From Ignavibacteria bacterium (GTDB taxonomy: Bacteria > Bacteroidota > Ignavibacteria > Kapaibacteriales > UBA2268): a stretch of DNA of 33,188 bases. Under the pieces are notes generated by a model. The model was not told where the DNA came from, did no database searches, and saw only the letters and a list, made by a program, of their open reading frames with translations. Below, one piece after another: positions 16,779 to 26,800 of the stretch. The stretch lies in the NCBI GenBank assembly GCA_026417135.1, contig JAOADV010000020.1:1-33188 (forward strand), written 5' to 3'. Position 1 is the stretch's first letter, and each line of letters opens with the position of its first letter. Both the position numbers and the translations under genes were made by a program.

Positions 16779-16838
16779 TTTAACCTTTAAGAAAAGTTTA
16801 ACAAAACAAAGATTTCAAAAGAACAAATTTACTAAAAA

Positions 16839-17909
16839 TTATATTTCGATATGAACAATCCAATTGTATTTATCTTCGATTTCCCCGTGTTGAATGCCAG
16901 TTAATGTATCGTACATCTTTTGTGCAATTGGTCCAATTTGATTGTTATTGATAATCATCTCTTTATCTTTGTAATAAAGTTTTCCAACTGGGGAAATTGT
17001 TGCAGCAGTACCAGTCCCAAAAACTTCTTGTAGTGTTCCAACTTCGTAACTTTCGAGCACCTCTTGGATTTTGATAGAACGTTCTTGAACCTTTATTCCC
17101 ATATCGCGAGCCAACTTGAGCACTGAATCGCGAGTAACACCCGGTAGGATTGACCCTTGCGAAAGTGGTGGTGTAATTAGAACATCGTCTATTACAAACA
17201 TTATGTTCATTGCGCCCACTTCGTCGACAAATTCGTGTTGAATTCCGTCGAGCCAAAGGACTTGCGAGAAGCCTTTTTCCTTTGCTTTCATTCCAGCATA
17301 AAGCGAAGCAGCATAGTTTGCAGCAGTTTTTGCCATACCTAATCCACCGCGAACAGCACGAACATATTCGTCAACGATTAATATTTTAACTGGATTCAAT
17401 CCTTCGGGATAGTAGGATGCAACAGGGGAAGTGATAATAATAAAAGTGTACTCTTTCGAAGGATGCACTCCAAGGAAACAACTACTACCGAAGCAAACTG
17501 GTCGAATGTAAAGGGATTCACCTTTCTTTCGGGGGACGAACTTTTGGTCCAACTTAACTAACTCGATAATTGCTTCGACAAATTTTTTTTCATCGAAAAG
17601 GGGAATACAAAGGCGTTCGGCACTTGAATTCATTCGCTTGGCATTCATATCCGGTCGAAAAAGATTGATACCACCTTTAACATTGTAGTATGCTTTTAAC
17701 CCTTCAAAAATAGTTTGACCATAGTGCAAAGTCATCATCGACGGTTCGTACGAAATTGGCCCGTAGGGAATAATTTTGCCGTCGTCCCATCGAGTTCCAT
17801 CATAGATACTAATAAACATATGGTCGGAGAAAAATTTACCAAATCCTAAATTTGCCCAATCGATGCTGTCGTAACGTGTAATTTCAGATTTAACTATTGA
17901 AATACCCAT
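16839..17909 (-). CDS. ilvE: Branched-chain amino acid aminotransferase
   Basis: The 356-residue protein is a fold-type IV PLP aminotransferase of the longer BCAT type, which catalyses the last step of leucine, isoleucine and valine synthesis, reversibly, with glutamate as donor. Visible motifs are HYGQTIFEGLKAY, FRPDMNAKRM, the arginine-containing SLYIRPVCFG, GLGMAKTAANYAASL with the likely PLP-binding Lys194, and LWLDG..EFVDEVGAMNI. TGTAATISPVG binds the phosphate. The start at 17909 was chosen because AAGG (17919-17922) lies 8 bases before that ATG. Upstream in-frame GTG and ATG codons are too near the ribosome site. Confidence 0.95.
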   Translation of the reverse strand: MGISIVKSEITRYDSIDWANLGFGKFFSDHMFISIYDGTRWDDGKIIPYGPISYEPSMMTLHYGQTIFEGLKAYYNVKGGINLFRPDMNAKRMNSSAERLCIPLFDEKKFVEAIIELVKLDQKFVPRKKGESLYIRPVCFGSSCFLGVHPSKEYTFIIITSPVASYYPEGLNPVKILIVDEYVRAVRGGLGMAKTAANYAASLYAGMKAKEKGFSQVLWLDGIQHEFVDEVGAMNIMFVIDDVLITPPLSQGSILPGVTRDSVLKLARDMGIKVQERSIKIQEVLESYEVGTLQEVFGTGTAATISPVGKLYYKDKEMIINNNQIGPIAQKMYDTLTGIQHGEIEDKYNWIVHIEI

Positions 17910-18381
17910 CAACATCACCTTGAAAATATTTCAGAAATATAATTTTACAAAAAAAAATTTATATAGAGGTATTTGCTTTAAAAATTTGAGAATAGAATGT
18001 TGTAATTCTTCTTCGATATATACTTTCGATTATTCTTGTTTTTGCTTCGCCCCAAAGCTATTATTTAATTTTGATGAAACATTGAAATAAATTTTCGAAT
18101 ATCCATTTCTTAAAGAAGTAGTTATATTCTTGTTGAATTGAGTAGGTTTTTGATTCTGCTTTGCAAAATATTATAACAAAGACCAAGGAAAAGGAAAGTC
18201 TTAAAATTCAAATTGTTAATCTTTAAAAAGAGTGTGGCAAAAAGTTTAGAAAATTTATTCATTTACAAACCGATATCCATAGATTATATCTAATGGTCTT
18301 GTCCTTGACCTTTCGATTGTATTCTTATCATTCTTTTTCTATATTTGTAATTTGCTTGTATGGAAGAGAAAGGCAATAAAA
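17910..18381. other. Gene-free region between ilvE and the glycosidase-domain gene
   Basis: About 470 bp of AT-rich sequence with no believable gene lie between two divergent genes, so it should hold the promoters of both. The only supported element is the plus-strand promoter candidate at 18316-18347. Short in-frame stretches are broken by stops. No hairpin followed by a T run and no RNA gene was recognised. Confidence 0.5.
18316..18347 (+). promoter_or_regulatory. Candidate Bacteroidota-type promoter
   Basis: TATATTTG at 18340-18347 fits the -7 consensus TAnnTTTG of the Bacteroidota primary sigma factor. ATTG at 18316-18319 stands 20 bases upstream, within the usual spacing for the TTTG -33 box but with one mismatch. 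A start site near 18355 would give a leader of about 27 bases with AAGG before the TTG at 18382. The match is by eye only. Confidence 0.35.
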
Positions 18382-19839
18382 TTGAATTATAAAATTGGAC
18401 GCGTAATTTTTTGGGTAATTTTATTTTCGATTGGACTTTCTTTGTCTGGCGAAAATTTCTCCTTTGCATCGACTAAATCGAAAGAAAAAGTCATTAAAAC
18501 AAAAACTTATAGCATAGGGAAGGAAAAAGTTTCGAAAAAAAAGAAAGGAAGTAAAAAGAAAAGAAGCAAATATATTCCTTCGAAAAATGTTTTGTTGAAT
18601 ATTATCGAAACACTCGAAAATCAAAAATTAGCCGAAGGAGTACATTATAAAAAAATCCAATTTGGCAAGCCAAATGCTAAGATAATCTGCCACTTTGTCG
18701 AAGTTGTAATCGACTCACTTCCAAATAAAATTAGATTAATAAAGGCTAAGAACTCTGTTGACCAGTTGGATTACATACAAAACATATTCGACGACTATCA
18801 GTTCAATTTAACAAGAATTTATGGTGGCGAGCTCGTTGTACTTATGAACGGAAGCTTTTGGAGTGCCCATTTTAATTATCCCATAGGTCCTTTGGTAATT
18901 GATGGAGAAGTCATTTCGATGAAAAAATACAAAGAATGGTCGTCGGGGTTTTTCGATACTGATGGAAGATTATATATAGACAATTTTGAATTATCTGGAA
19001 AAATTGTTTTCCCTATAGGAAAAGAATTAAAGATTGATAACGTAAATCGAAGGGCTGAAAACGACTTGGTTGTTGCATACAATAAGTATTATGGTGAAGT
19101 TCTTCCTAATGTTCGTATAACGAGTGTCGAAAAGGAATTGGCAAAAGCAATCGAAGAGATAGTCGAAAGTAATGAACTAGAAATGGAAAACGAGTTAGAA
19201 ATCGACACAAACTTTATTCGGAACCAGATTATTTTACAAAAACAGATGGAATCTGTTGAATTCGCTACATTTAAAATAACATTTCGGTATTTGGAAAGCC
19301 CAATAATAAATCGAAAAACTAAAGTCGAAATTGTTTCAATCGATACACAGATTGTCGAAATACCAGCCGACGGCTTTGTCCTTTCATTACCAAGGGAGCA
19401 ATTGCTGGGACTGACCCCAAAAGTTGGTACCGTTTGCGAACTTTTCTTTCATACAAACAAGCTTCTATATATTCCATTTTCGAATGCAATTTCTGGGACG
19501 CCGCGGCTTGTTCGAAAAAGTATTGCAAAGCACGAAGCCTACGAGGAAGGTTCTCGGGGTTATAGATTCATCGGAAGTCAACTTCCCAGAAGTGTTATCG
19601 GAACAAATATGTCGAAAACGAAAATATTTTTAATAAAAATCGAGGCAAACAAATCGAACAATAGTTTGGGAGCAAATTTGACTCAGCTTGCTAAAATTGC
19701 AAAGAAACTTGGCTGTTTCGATGCAATGAATTTGGACGGAGGTGGCTCATCTATGCTTTTAGTAAATGGGAAATATGTTGGAACGAGTGGAACAAACAAG
19801 AGGAGAATTTCTGTTGCAATCGGAGTCGAAAAGTTTTAA
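18382..19839 (+). CDS. Secreted phosphodiester glycosidase (NAGPA) domain protein
   Basis: The product (about 485 residues) starts with a signal peptide or membrane anchor (IGRVIFWVILFSIGLSLSG), followed by a Lys-rich low-complexity stretch (about 35-65). The remainder matches the phosphodiester glycosidase / NAGPA fold (DUF2233-like). MNGSFWSAHFNYPIGPLVIDG lies in the middle and the diagnostic NLDGGGSSMLLVNG (450-463) near the C-terminus. Members remove sugar-phosphate caps or act on cell-wall sugars, and the substrate here is unknown. An insert between about 215 and 370 is not recognised. TTG at 18382 is chosen because AAGG lies about 8 bases before it. An upstream in-frame TTG at 18352 lacks a ribosome site and would start at or before the predicted transcript start. 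Confidence 0.82.
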   Translation: MNYKIGRVIFWVILFSIGLSLSGENFSFASTKSKEKVIKTKTYSIGKEKVSKKKKGSKKKRSKYIPSKNVLLNIIETLENQKLAEGVHYKKIQFGKPNAKIICHFVEVVIDSLPNKIRLIKAKNSVDQLDYIQNIFDDYQFNLTRIYGGELVVLMNGSFWSAHFNYPIGPLVIDGEVISMKKYKEWSSGFFDTDGRLYIDNFELSGKIVFPIGKELKIDNVNRRAENDLVVAYNKYYGEVLPNVRITSVEKELAKAIEEIVESNELEMENELEIDTNFIRNQIILQKQMESVEFATFKITFRYLESPIINRKTKVEIVSIDTQIVEIPADGFVLSLPREQLLGLTPKVGTVCELFFHTNKLLYIPFSNAISGTPRLVRKSIAKHEAYEEGSRGYRFIGSQLPRSVIGTNMSKTKIFLIKIEANKSNNSLGANLTQLAKIAKKLGCFDAMNLDGGGSSMLLVNGKYVGTSGTNKRRISVAIGVEKF

Positions 19840-19900
19840 CATTAAGATGTAACTTTTGAAAAAACTTAATTGTCTTATCTTTCGGTCGAGGGTTTAAAAG

Positions 19901-20467
19901 TTGAAAAAGTTTGGAAAAAATATTTACGATGAAGATAAGTTACAATGGGCTACCGAAGAGCTGCGTCGAGGAAGTGCCGAAGCATTCCAAATTTTGTACG
20001 AACACTACAACAAAAAGGTTTACACATATTGTTTGAAAATGTTAGGAAATAAGGAAAAAGCCGAAGATGCTTTTCAAGAAGTTTTCATTAAAGTTTTCGA
20101 AAATGCGAAAAGTTTTCGTGGCGATAACTTCCCAGCCTGGCTTTTCACAATTGCCAGGCATATATGCTTAAACGTGATAAGGTTACAAAAGCCTTATCAA
20201 GAAATTAGCGACAATTCACTTTCGTTATCATATTTAAACACAAATGATGTTGGGATGCGCGAATTTGTTCAACGAGCAATTATGCAACTACCAGTTAGCC
20301 TCCGCGAAGCCTTGATATTGCGAGAATATGAAGATTGCTCCTACGAAGACATCGCAAAAATATTGGGTATCAATTTATCGCTTGCGAAAGTTCGTGTTCA
20401 TCGGGGTAGGCTTTTGTTAAAAAAATTTTTGGCACCAATTGCAAGAGAATACTATGGGAATCGATAA
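19901..20467 (+). CDS. ECF-type RNA polymerase sigma factor
   Basis: The 188-residue protein has the two domains of an ECF sigma factor. Region 2 (about 27-95) contains YEHYNKKVYTYCLKMLGN, AEDAFQEVFIKVFENA and FPAWLFTIARHICLNVIR, which bind core polymerase and the -10 element. Region 4 (about 127-180) contains LPVSLREALILREYEDCSYEDIA and a helix-turn-helix ending in AKVRVHRGR for the -35 element. The start is TTG, with GAGGG (19888-19892) 8 bases before it. It overlaps the next gene, a membrane-anchored anti-sigma-like protein, by 14 bp. The pair probably controls surface genes, plausibly including the block downstream. Confidence 0.94.
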   Translation: MKKFGKNIYDEDKLQWATEELRRGSAEAFQILYEHYNKKVYTYCLKMLGNKEKAEDAFQEVFIKVFENAKSFRGDNFPAWLFTIARHICLNVIRLQKPYQEISDNSLSLSYLNTNDVGMREFVQRAIMQLPVSLREALILREYEDCSYEDIAKILGINLSLAKVRVHRGRLLLKKFLAPIAREYYGNR

Positions 20468-21812
20468 GTTTATTAATGATTATTTAGATGGAATAATTTC
20501 GCCCGAAGACGACCAAAAATTCAGGAACCTTTTGGAAGAAGATCCAAAAGCAAGGGAAGAGTTCGAATTGATGCTTAATCTTCATTCGCTTTTGAAAGAT
20601 GATGCAAATTCTGTCGAAGTTCCTAACGATTTAAAGCAAAGGACCGAAGAAAGAATCTATGCACACTATCTCAGTTTGTATAAGCCAAAGCCAACCTATT
20701 GGCGGGAGAACAGACTTGTTGCTGTTTTAGCCTCTGTAGTTTTACTTTTCTTGCTTTTGACAAACAGAATCGACGAAGGCAGGTTGGTAAAAAACAACTT
20801 GCTCTTTTTGAATGAGCTTAGCAAGCAAGAAGAAATTCTACGGGCGTCGGTTCCGCAATTCGACGAGGAATTGATTTCGTACGAAAGCTCGGGAAAGATA
20901 CAAAAGTTTCCAAGCAATACGAGCTTTGAAAGAAATTTGACTGGTACCTCGAATCAAATGCAAAATGTTCCCATCTTAACTTTCTCGAATGTTGATAGAG
21001 TTGCAGAAACTTTTGTCCACTTTTCCAATAATATCTCATCTTTTGAAGAATTTATCCTTCCCAATGCTGAGGATGGTAAGTATCTTAATCCAAAGTTAGA
21101 AACCTATTCTGTTTCATATAGCCCTTTACATCTAAATTTAGACCTTTTAAACAATGTTTCTACTTTTAGAACACACGGGAACGAGTTCCGCTTTATTCCT
21201 TCCGAATTGAGTTTATATGGAATGCTTATGAATGGGTTTATCTCGTCGCCGATTTTAAAACTTGGTTTCGGAAATGCCAAGATTCGCAATTTTTCGGATT
21301 TTTCCCAAAGTTTTGGCTATCGGTTTGGCGAAAATTTTCGGCTTGGGCTCGAATTTGGTTATTTTTCATTTAGTTTTGATGAACGAACAACTATTTTAGT
21401 TCCCGGAATTCTTTCGAGCAAAACTACACCAAATTCCATTAGCGAGAGCAAAGAAAGCGATGCAACTTTGTCGAAAGGAAGCGATAACCAAAATGGTCAT
21501 TTCATTCAAATTCCTGTCCAAATTCAACAAGACTATCAGCTTTACTGGGGAAGCTTATACATTGAATATGAACATTCAATTAACAAGTACCTAAACTTGA
21601 TTGGCCGAGGCAATTTTGGTACGACAAACGAAGGTCCATTTACTCGGTTAATATTGTATTCCGAAGTGAAACCAATCAGTGGACTTGCCATAAATTTTGG
21701 AATAGAAAATAAATCATTTTGGATTAAAGGCAGAAACTCGATACCCGGAGCTTTCAAATCGGTCTTTGGTATTGTTTATGGCTTGTCTTTTAAATTAAAT
21801 TTTGAAGATTGA
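20454..21812 (+). CDS. Anti-sigma-like protein with a C-terminal beta-barrel-like half
   Basis: The product (452 residues) begins with an acidic helical segment FINDYLDGIISPEDDQKFRNLLEEDPKAREEF, as seen in cytoplasmic anti-sigma domains (no zinc HxxxCxxC motif), then one membrane helix (about 88-103, LVAVLASVVLLFLLL). After a spacer, residues about 200-452 show alternating hydrophobic/polar strands with many aromatic residues (RLGLEFGYFSFSF, YWGSLYIEYEH, GLAINFGIENKSFW) and end VYGLSFKLNFED, as in outer-membrane barrels. Similar anti-sigma/barrel proteins follow ECF genes in other Bacteroidota, as I recall. ATG at 20454 is used. AAGAG precedes it, and an earlier in-frame TTG at 20439 is less likely. 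The start overlaps the sigma gene, which suggests coupling. Confidence 0.78.
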   Translation: MGIDKFINDYLDGIISPEDDQKFRNLLEEDPKAREEFELMLNLHSLLKDDANSVEVPNDLKQRTEERIYAHYLSLYKPKPTYWRENRLVAVLASVVLLFLLLTNRIDEGRLVKNNLLFLNELSKQEEILRASVPQFDEELISYESSGKIQKFPSNTSFERNLTGTSNQMQNVPILTFSNVDRVAETFVHFSNNISSFEEFILPNAEDGKYLNPKLETYSVSYSPLHLNLDLLNNVSTFRTHGNEFRFIPSELSLYGMLMNGFISSPILKLGFGNAKIRNFSDFSQSFGYRFGENFRLGLEFGYFSFSFDERTTILVPGILSSKTTPNSISESKESDATLSKGSDNQNGHFIQIPVQIQQDYQLYWGSLYIEYEHSINKYLNLIGRGNFGTTNEGPFTRLILYSEVKPISGLAINFGIENKSFWIKGRNSIPGAFKSVFGIVYGLSFKLNFED

Positions 21813-21888
21813 GTTGTAAAATTTTAAAGAAAATTATAATTTTGAAAGATGTATATAAATTTTGTTTAATTGTTATTTGAGGGTCATT

Positions 21889-23820
21889 ATGTTAAAATTT
21901 AACTTCTTCTACTTGCTTCTTATCTTTTCGGTTAGTTCTAATTTTCTATACGCAATAGAACAAATTACCCCACAAAGGCTATTGAATAATTCTTGCATAT
22001 TAAAAGAATTTTCGCCACCAAATATACCTTTTCCTTTAGTAAAAGTCAATAAAGAAGCAACGCAATCTGTGAACTTTGTTATTCTTGATTCAATTGCGAA
22101 TGCATTTTCTTACTTTACCGAAAGTCAGCAACCATTTGTTTTTATACCCGAAATAAATCAACTTATTACAATCAAAAGAGGATATTGGGATGTCGAAAGA
22201 TATCCAGATTACATTGGCGACGATACAAAAGATAACTTGTTCATCTTGTATTCGACGAATTGGGGCAAAACTTGGTCGAAGCCGATTCTTGTATACAAAG
22301 TTGCTACAAGCGGGTCCTATTGGAATTGGTACGCTCGATATCCGAGTGTCTATGCTTTCGATTACGATAACGAAGTTGCTTATGTTTTTACTGCTCCGGT
22401 TACGAATAGGTCTGGCTGGGTTGGTTTTATAAATGGTTTGTATTATCAGGAAAATTCATTTATTAACTATTCGAGAGTATTTACTTGGAAAGATGGAAAT
22501 CGTTACAATTGGGGCGGGACCGACTCGCGAATTGTTGCTGGAATGGACGGTGGAGAACCCTATGCACAAGCAGTTGGAACAATTATGATTACTGGTGGGC
22601 TACCTTTAACTCTTACAAGTCATCTTGGTTTTCGTAGAACCACTGACTTCGATATTTGGAAAGAAGAAATACCTCCGCAATGGGAAGCAAGTAAATTCAA
22701 AACCCCTGTTAGCCAAACTGGAGAGGATAGTTTGAGAACTTCTGCTATTGCTGGATTTAAGTACGCAATCGACGGAAATTTATATATGGCAGCCTATGCA
22801 AATTTTGCTGAATCTCCACTAAATCGTTTCTATTTTGGCGTATCCAAATCGACTGATAAAGGAAAGACTTGGAGCGATTTCGATATTGCACCACCAGACC
22901 TCTTGAACTCATATCTTGCAAATTATGGACTCGATATTAGTGTAGTAACCTGGCAATTACCGCAATTTGTACCATTAGGCAACAACAATTACTCTTTTGT
23001 AACAAATCTGAATGAAGATACAACAAGAACACTTCGTCCTTATTCCGATGCCTTGCACCAGTTGGTCGAAATTTACAAAGAAAATGGAGTATGGGGAGTT
23101 AGGAAGGTTGCAGACTTGTCTGGTTTTATTTTGGCTTATGTTGGGGTGAACAACCAAATGGGCGAAGAAACCCAACTTTCGATTACTGTCGATGGGACAA
23201 CTCTTGTTTGCAAATGGGTCGACTTCGTAGATGTCCAAACCCCCGATACAATCTATCGTAGGCTAACAAATGATATTTTCGCTTCCTATAGGCGTCTGGG
23301 CTCGAGTCTATGGTCCGTACCTAAAAACATAACGGAAAGTTTAGACTTCGACCGAATTACTTGGATACCCGATAAAGTACCAAGTGAACTAAATAATATC
23401 CCCATTCTGAAGCTTCAATCTATACCTTTACCGGGACAAAGCGATGCAGAGGCAAGGATAAGGCAAAGAACTCTCGATACAGTTCCGCAATATTTAATGC
23501 TTGGGTTCTTTAATTTAGACGGTGGAACCCCCGCACCAGTAATTGGGGATAGTAATCCCGAAATTTTGATCGAAAGTGTCTATCCGAATCCAATATTCGA
23601 TAGAGGATTTGTTCATTTTTCGTCATCTGGGAACAACTTTTTGACTATCGAGCTTATTGATATTTTTGGAAGGAAAATAGAGACAATATTTTCTGGCAAC
23701 GTTGGTATCGGTTTGCAAGGAATAACATTTTCGACGGAAAACATACCGAGCGGAAACTATCTTGTAGTGGCAACGAGTAATGGAAAAATTTTCGCAAAAC
23801 CAATAACAATATTGAAATAA
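21889..23820 (+). CDS. Secreted Asp-box (sialidase-fold-like) protein with T9SS sorting domain
   Basis: The product (643 residues) has a signal peptide ending in YA near residue 22. The middle part resembles a BNR/sialidase-type propeller: two Asp-box-like motifs S-T-N-W-G-K-T-W (122-129) and S-T-D-K-G-K-T-W (321-328) are visible. Catalytic residues of true sialidases were not found, so an enzymatic role is not claimed. Residues 564-643 form a type A T9SS sorting domain: VYPNPIFDRGFVHF, then IELIDIFGRKIETIF, and IPSGNYLVVATSNGKIFAKPITILK. This predicts export across the outer membrane by type IX secretion. GAGGG lies 5 bases before the ATG at 21889. An earlier in-frame TTG lacks support. Confidence 0.87.
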   Translation: MLKFNFFYLLLIFSVSSNFLYAIEQITPQRLLNNSCILKEFSPPNIPFPLVKVNKEATQSVNFVILDSIANAFSYFTESQQPFVFIPEINQLITIKRGYWDVERYPDYIGDDTKDNLFILYSTNWGKTWSKPILVYKVATSGSYWNWYARYPSVYAFDYDNEVAYVFTAPVTNRSGWVGFINGLYYQENSFINYSRVFTWKDGNRYNWGGTDSRIVAGMDGGEPYAQAVGTIMITGGLPLTLTSHLGFRRTTDFDIWKEEIPPQWEASKFKTPVSQTGEDSLRTSAIAGFKYAIDGNLYMAAYANFAESPLNRFYFGVSKSTDKGKTWSDFDIAPPDLLNSYLANYGLDISVVTWQLPQFVPLGNNNYSFVTNLNEDTTRTLRPYSDALHQLVEIYKENGVWGVRKVADLSGFILAYVGVNNQMGEETQLSITVDGTTLVCKWVDFVDVQTPDTIYRRLTNDIFASYRRLGSSLWSVPKNITESLDFDRITWIPDKVPSELNNIPILKLQSIPLPGQSDAEARIRQRTLDTVPQYLMLGFFNLDGGTPAPVIGDSNPEILIESVYPNPIFDRGFVHFSSSGNNFLTIELIDIFGRKIETIFSGNVGIGLQGITFSTENIPSGNYLVVATSNGKIFAKPITILK

Positions 23821-23835
23821 ATAAGAGGGGCAAAA

Positions 23836-26800
23836 ATGATGGTTTTAACTCGTTTTTTTATCTTTATTGTTTTAATTCTACTTGTTCCTATCGGTCTCGA
23901 AGCTGGTAATTATGGTACCTTGAAAGGTACTGTTGTCGACCAAGATGGAAATCCAGTTGTCGGAGCTTCTGTTCGAATTCAAGGCACACGTCTTGGCGGG
24001 GTTGTTCGTGCCGACGGTCGCTTTATAGTTGTCAGTATTCCGCCTGGTACATACGAAGTTAAAGTTACTGCCGTTGGTTACAAAGCTTCGGAAGTAACTG
24101 TTAGAATATCTGCAGACGATGAAACCGAAATTCGCGTTGTTTTGGTCGAAGAAGGCAAAGTAACCGAAGAAGTTACTGTAGTTGCCGAACGATTAGTCTC
24201 GCACAAAGATATTGGGGTTAAGCGTCAGTTCGAAAATCAACAGTTGACATCTATCGCTCGCGAAGGATTGCAAGCAATAATAGGTTTGAGTGCTGGAGTT
24301 TTCAACACTGGTGGTGGTTGGGTAATTCGCGGTAGTCGTACAAGCGAAAGCCAAATTCGTATCGATGGACTCGATGTTAGTGATAAATTTACTGGTGGAT
24401 TTGGCATTGTTGGCGCAACGTACTATCCGATGGTTAGTGCTTTTGCAACCGAAGAAGTTCAAGTTTTAACTGGTGGTTTTTCGGCTGAATACGGTAATGT
24501 TCTCGGTGGTTTTGTCAATACAACATTAAGAAGTGGTCGAACAGACCGCTACGATGGTTTCGTTCGTTGGCGAACTGATGTGCCAGCTTTGTTTGGTCGT
24601 CAACGACACGACCTAAAATTAATCCGAGAAGGCGACCGGTATAAAGCAATAGATTGGGGCGAAGGTCGGAAACTTCAAGGAACTAACGAACACACTTTTG
24701 AATTTGGTATTGGTGGTCCTATTCCATTGATTGATAAAGCCACCTTCTTTTTCGCTGGCAACTTGTTCTACGAAAAATATCGTTCTGCAAGTTACGACAT
24801 TTACGACCCTGTTCATATTAATAATTTAGGTAAAGTTGACCAAAACAATCTTGGTCGATTGCCAAACAATCAATCTTGGAAAAAGAGTTTTCAAACAAAA
24901 TTGAAGTTCCCAGTTGCCAAGGATATCGATTTGATTGCCTTTTACAATTTTGGTTTAACAAACCTTGAAACGCTGGATTGGGGATGGTTATATGCAATTC
25001 AACCTGGGGCTATTCCCGGCTTACCATCTTATGGTGTTCCCGAAAGAGCTGCAAAATCGCCCGTTTATAACCAGTTTGCAATAAGTGGTTATTTGCAAAT
25101 ACAACATAGGATTGGTTCTAATAGTTTCTACGAATTTAAAATTTCGAACACATCAAATAATAGTGATGCATCCAAGAGAAAAACCTTCGACCCACCTCAT
25201 TTCTTCAAAGGTTTCGATATTTGGTATCCCCAGGACAATTACGCTGTTGCTCTTGGTTCTCTTGAAAACGGTAAGGACAAAATTGTCGACCAGTATTCAC
25301 CTATTTCACAAATTGGTCCATCGAAAGATGGTTTTATCAAGATGGACTTGCCAATTGTTAATCCGTTGACTGGATATATAGAAGGTAGTTCAAGTACCCA
25401 GCACGCACAAAACGCTTATGGTCTTACTGGGATTTTCGACCTTCACGGAAACGAAAGGACATTCGAGTTTCGAAGGAGTAATTACTGGCAAATCGATGGA
25501 AACTACACATTAGCTGTCGAAGGGGAATTCAGTCATATGTTCAAAGCTGGTTTCGAAGTTCAATTTTACCAACTACGTCGCCATATGAATAATTTACCTT
25601 GGGATGCTAATCCATTCTTTGACGTTTACACAGACGATTGGGGTGGAAATCTTTATGCCGATAATGAGCAGGTTTACAAAAAGACAAGCAAACCCTATAA
25701 ACCTATTACTGGTGGTTTTTACATTCAAGACCAAATTACATACAAGGGTTTGATTATTACTCCAGGATTGAGATTCGACTTTTTCGCACCGAATTCCGAT
25801 TATCGAACTATTGTTGAAAATTTTGTCCCAATCTCTTCGGATAAAGGTTTTGCCAAAGCGAGTGTTAAAACCCAAATTAGCCCAAGAATAAACGTTACTT
25901 ATCCGATTACAGACCGTTCGAATATTTCAATTTCTTATGGAACGCTTTTCCAAATGTCCCCGATGCAATACCTTTACGACGGATTTGCAGTCGAACAACT
26001 TCGTGGTAATGCTATTATCGGCAATACTAATATGAAACCACAGAAATCGAATATGTATCAAGTTACATATAATAACCAACTTACCGACGACTTTGCTCTC
26101 GATATATCTTCATACTATAAAGACAATTACAACCAAGTTGGGTTAGTTTATGTTGCTGCTGTTCCGACACCTTACTATCTGTTTAGTGTAAGCGAATACG
26201 GGAGTGCACGTGGGATTGAGTTCACTTTGCGCAAAAGACCCACAAACCATATACAACTGAACCTAAATTATAATCTTTCTTTTGCTACTACTACTGGTTC
26301 TTCGCCCGGGTCAAACTACCTTGTTGCTGTTGACCCGTTCACTGGCGAACAAGCTTTTCCGCTTGCTGAATTTCCTTTTTCTGCCGATAGGACACACCGC
26401 GTAAACGCAATTATAGATTTTATTTGGGGACCAAAGCAAGGACCTTCCATTGCTGGAATTTATCCGTTGGAAAATCTCATAATAAATCTTACTGGCTTCT
26501 TTCAAACTGGGACCCCATACACTCGATTGGACCGTGGTGGTAATGCAATCGGAGAATTCAACGCTGAACGTCATCCTTCAATATGGAATGCCAATATGAG
26601 AATAGTAAAAGGATTCTTCTTACGTGATTGGTTCGGCGAATCTGCAAAAAATGCGCGTTTAGAATTCTTCGTCGATGTTAACAATGTCTTTAATTTAACT
26701 ATGGCAGTTGCACATTTCGCACGCTCGGGCGACCCAATAGACGACGGAGTAAACTTTTATCGTCCAGAAACTGACTTTAGTGCTATTGTTTACTACCGCG

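Noticed and set aside
21889-23820. Calling the Asp-box protein a sialidase
   Set aside because: Asp-box-like motifs occur in many propellers and the Arg triad and catalytic Tyr/Glu of sialidases could not be placed.
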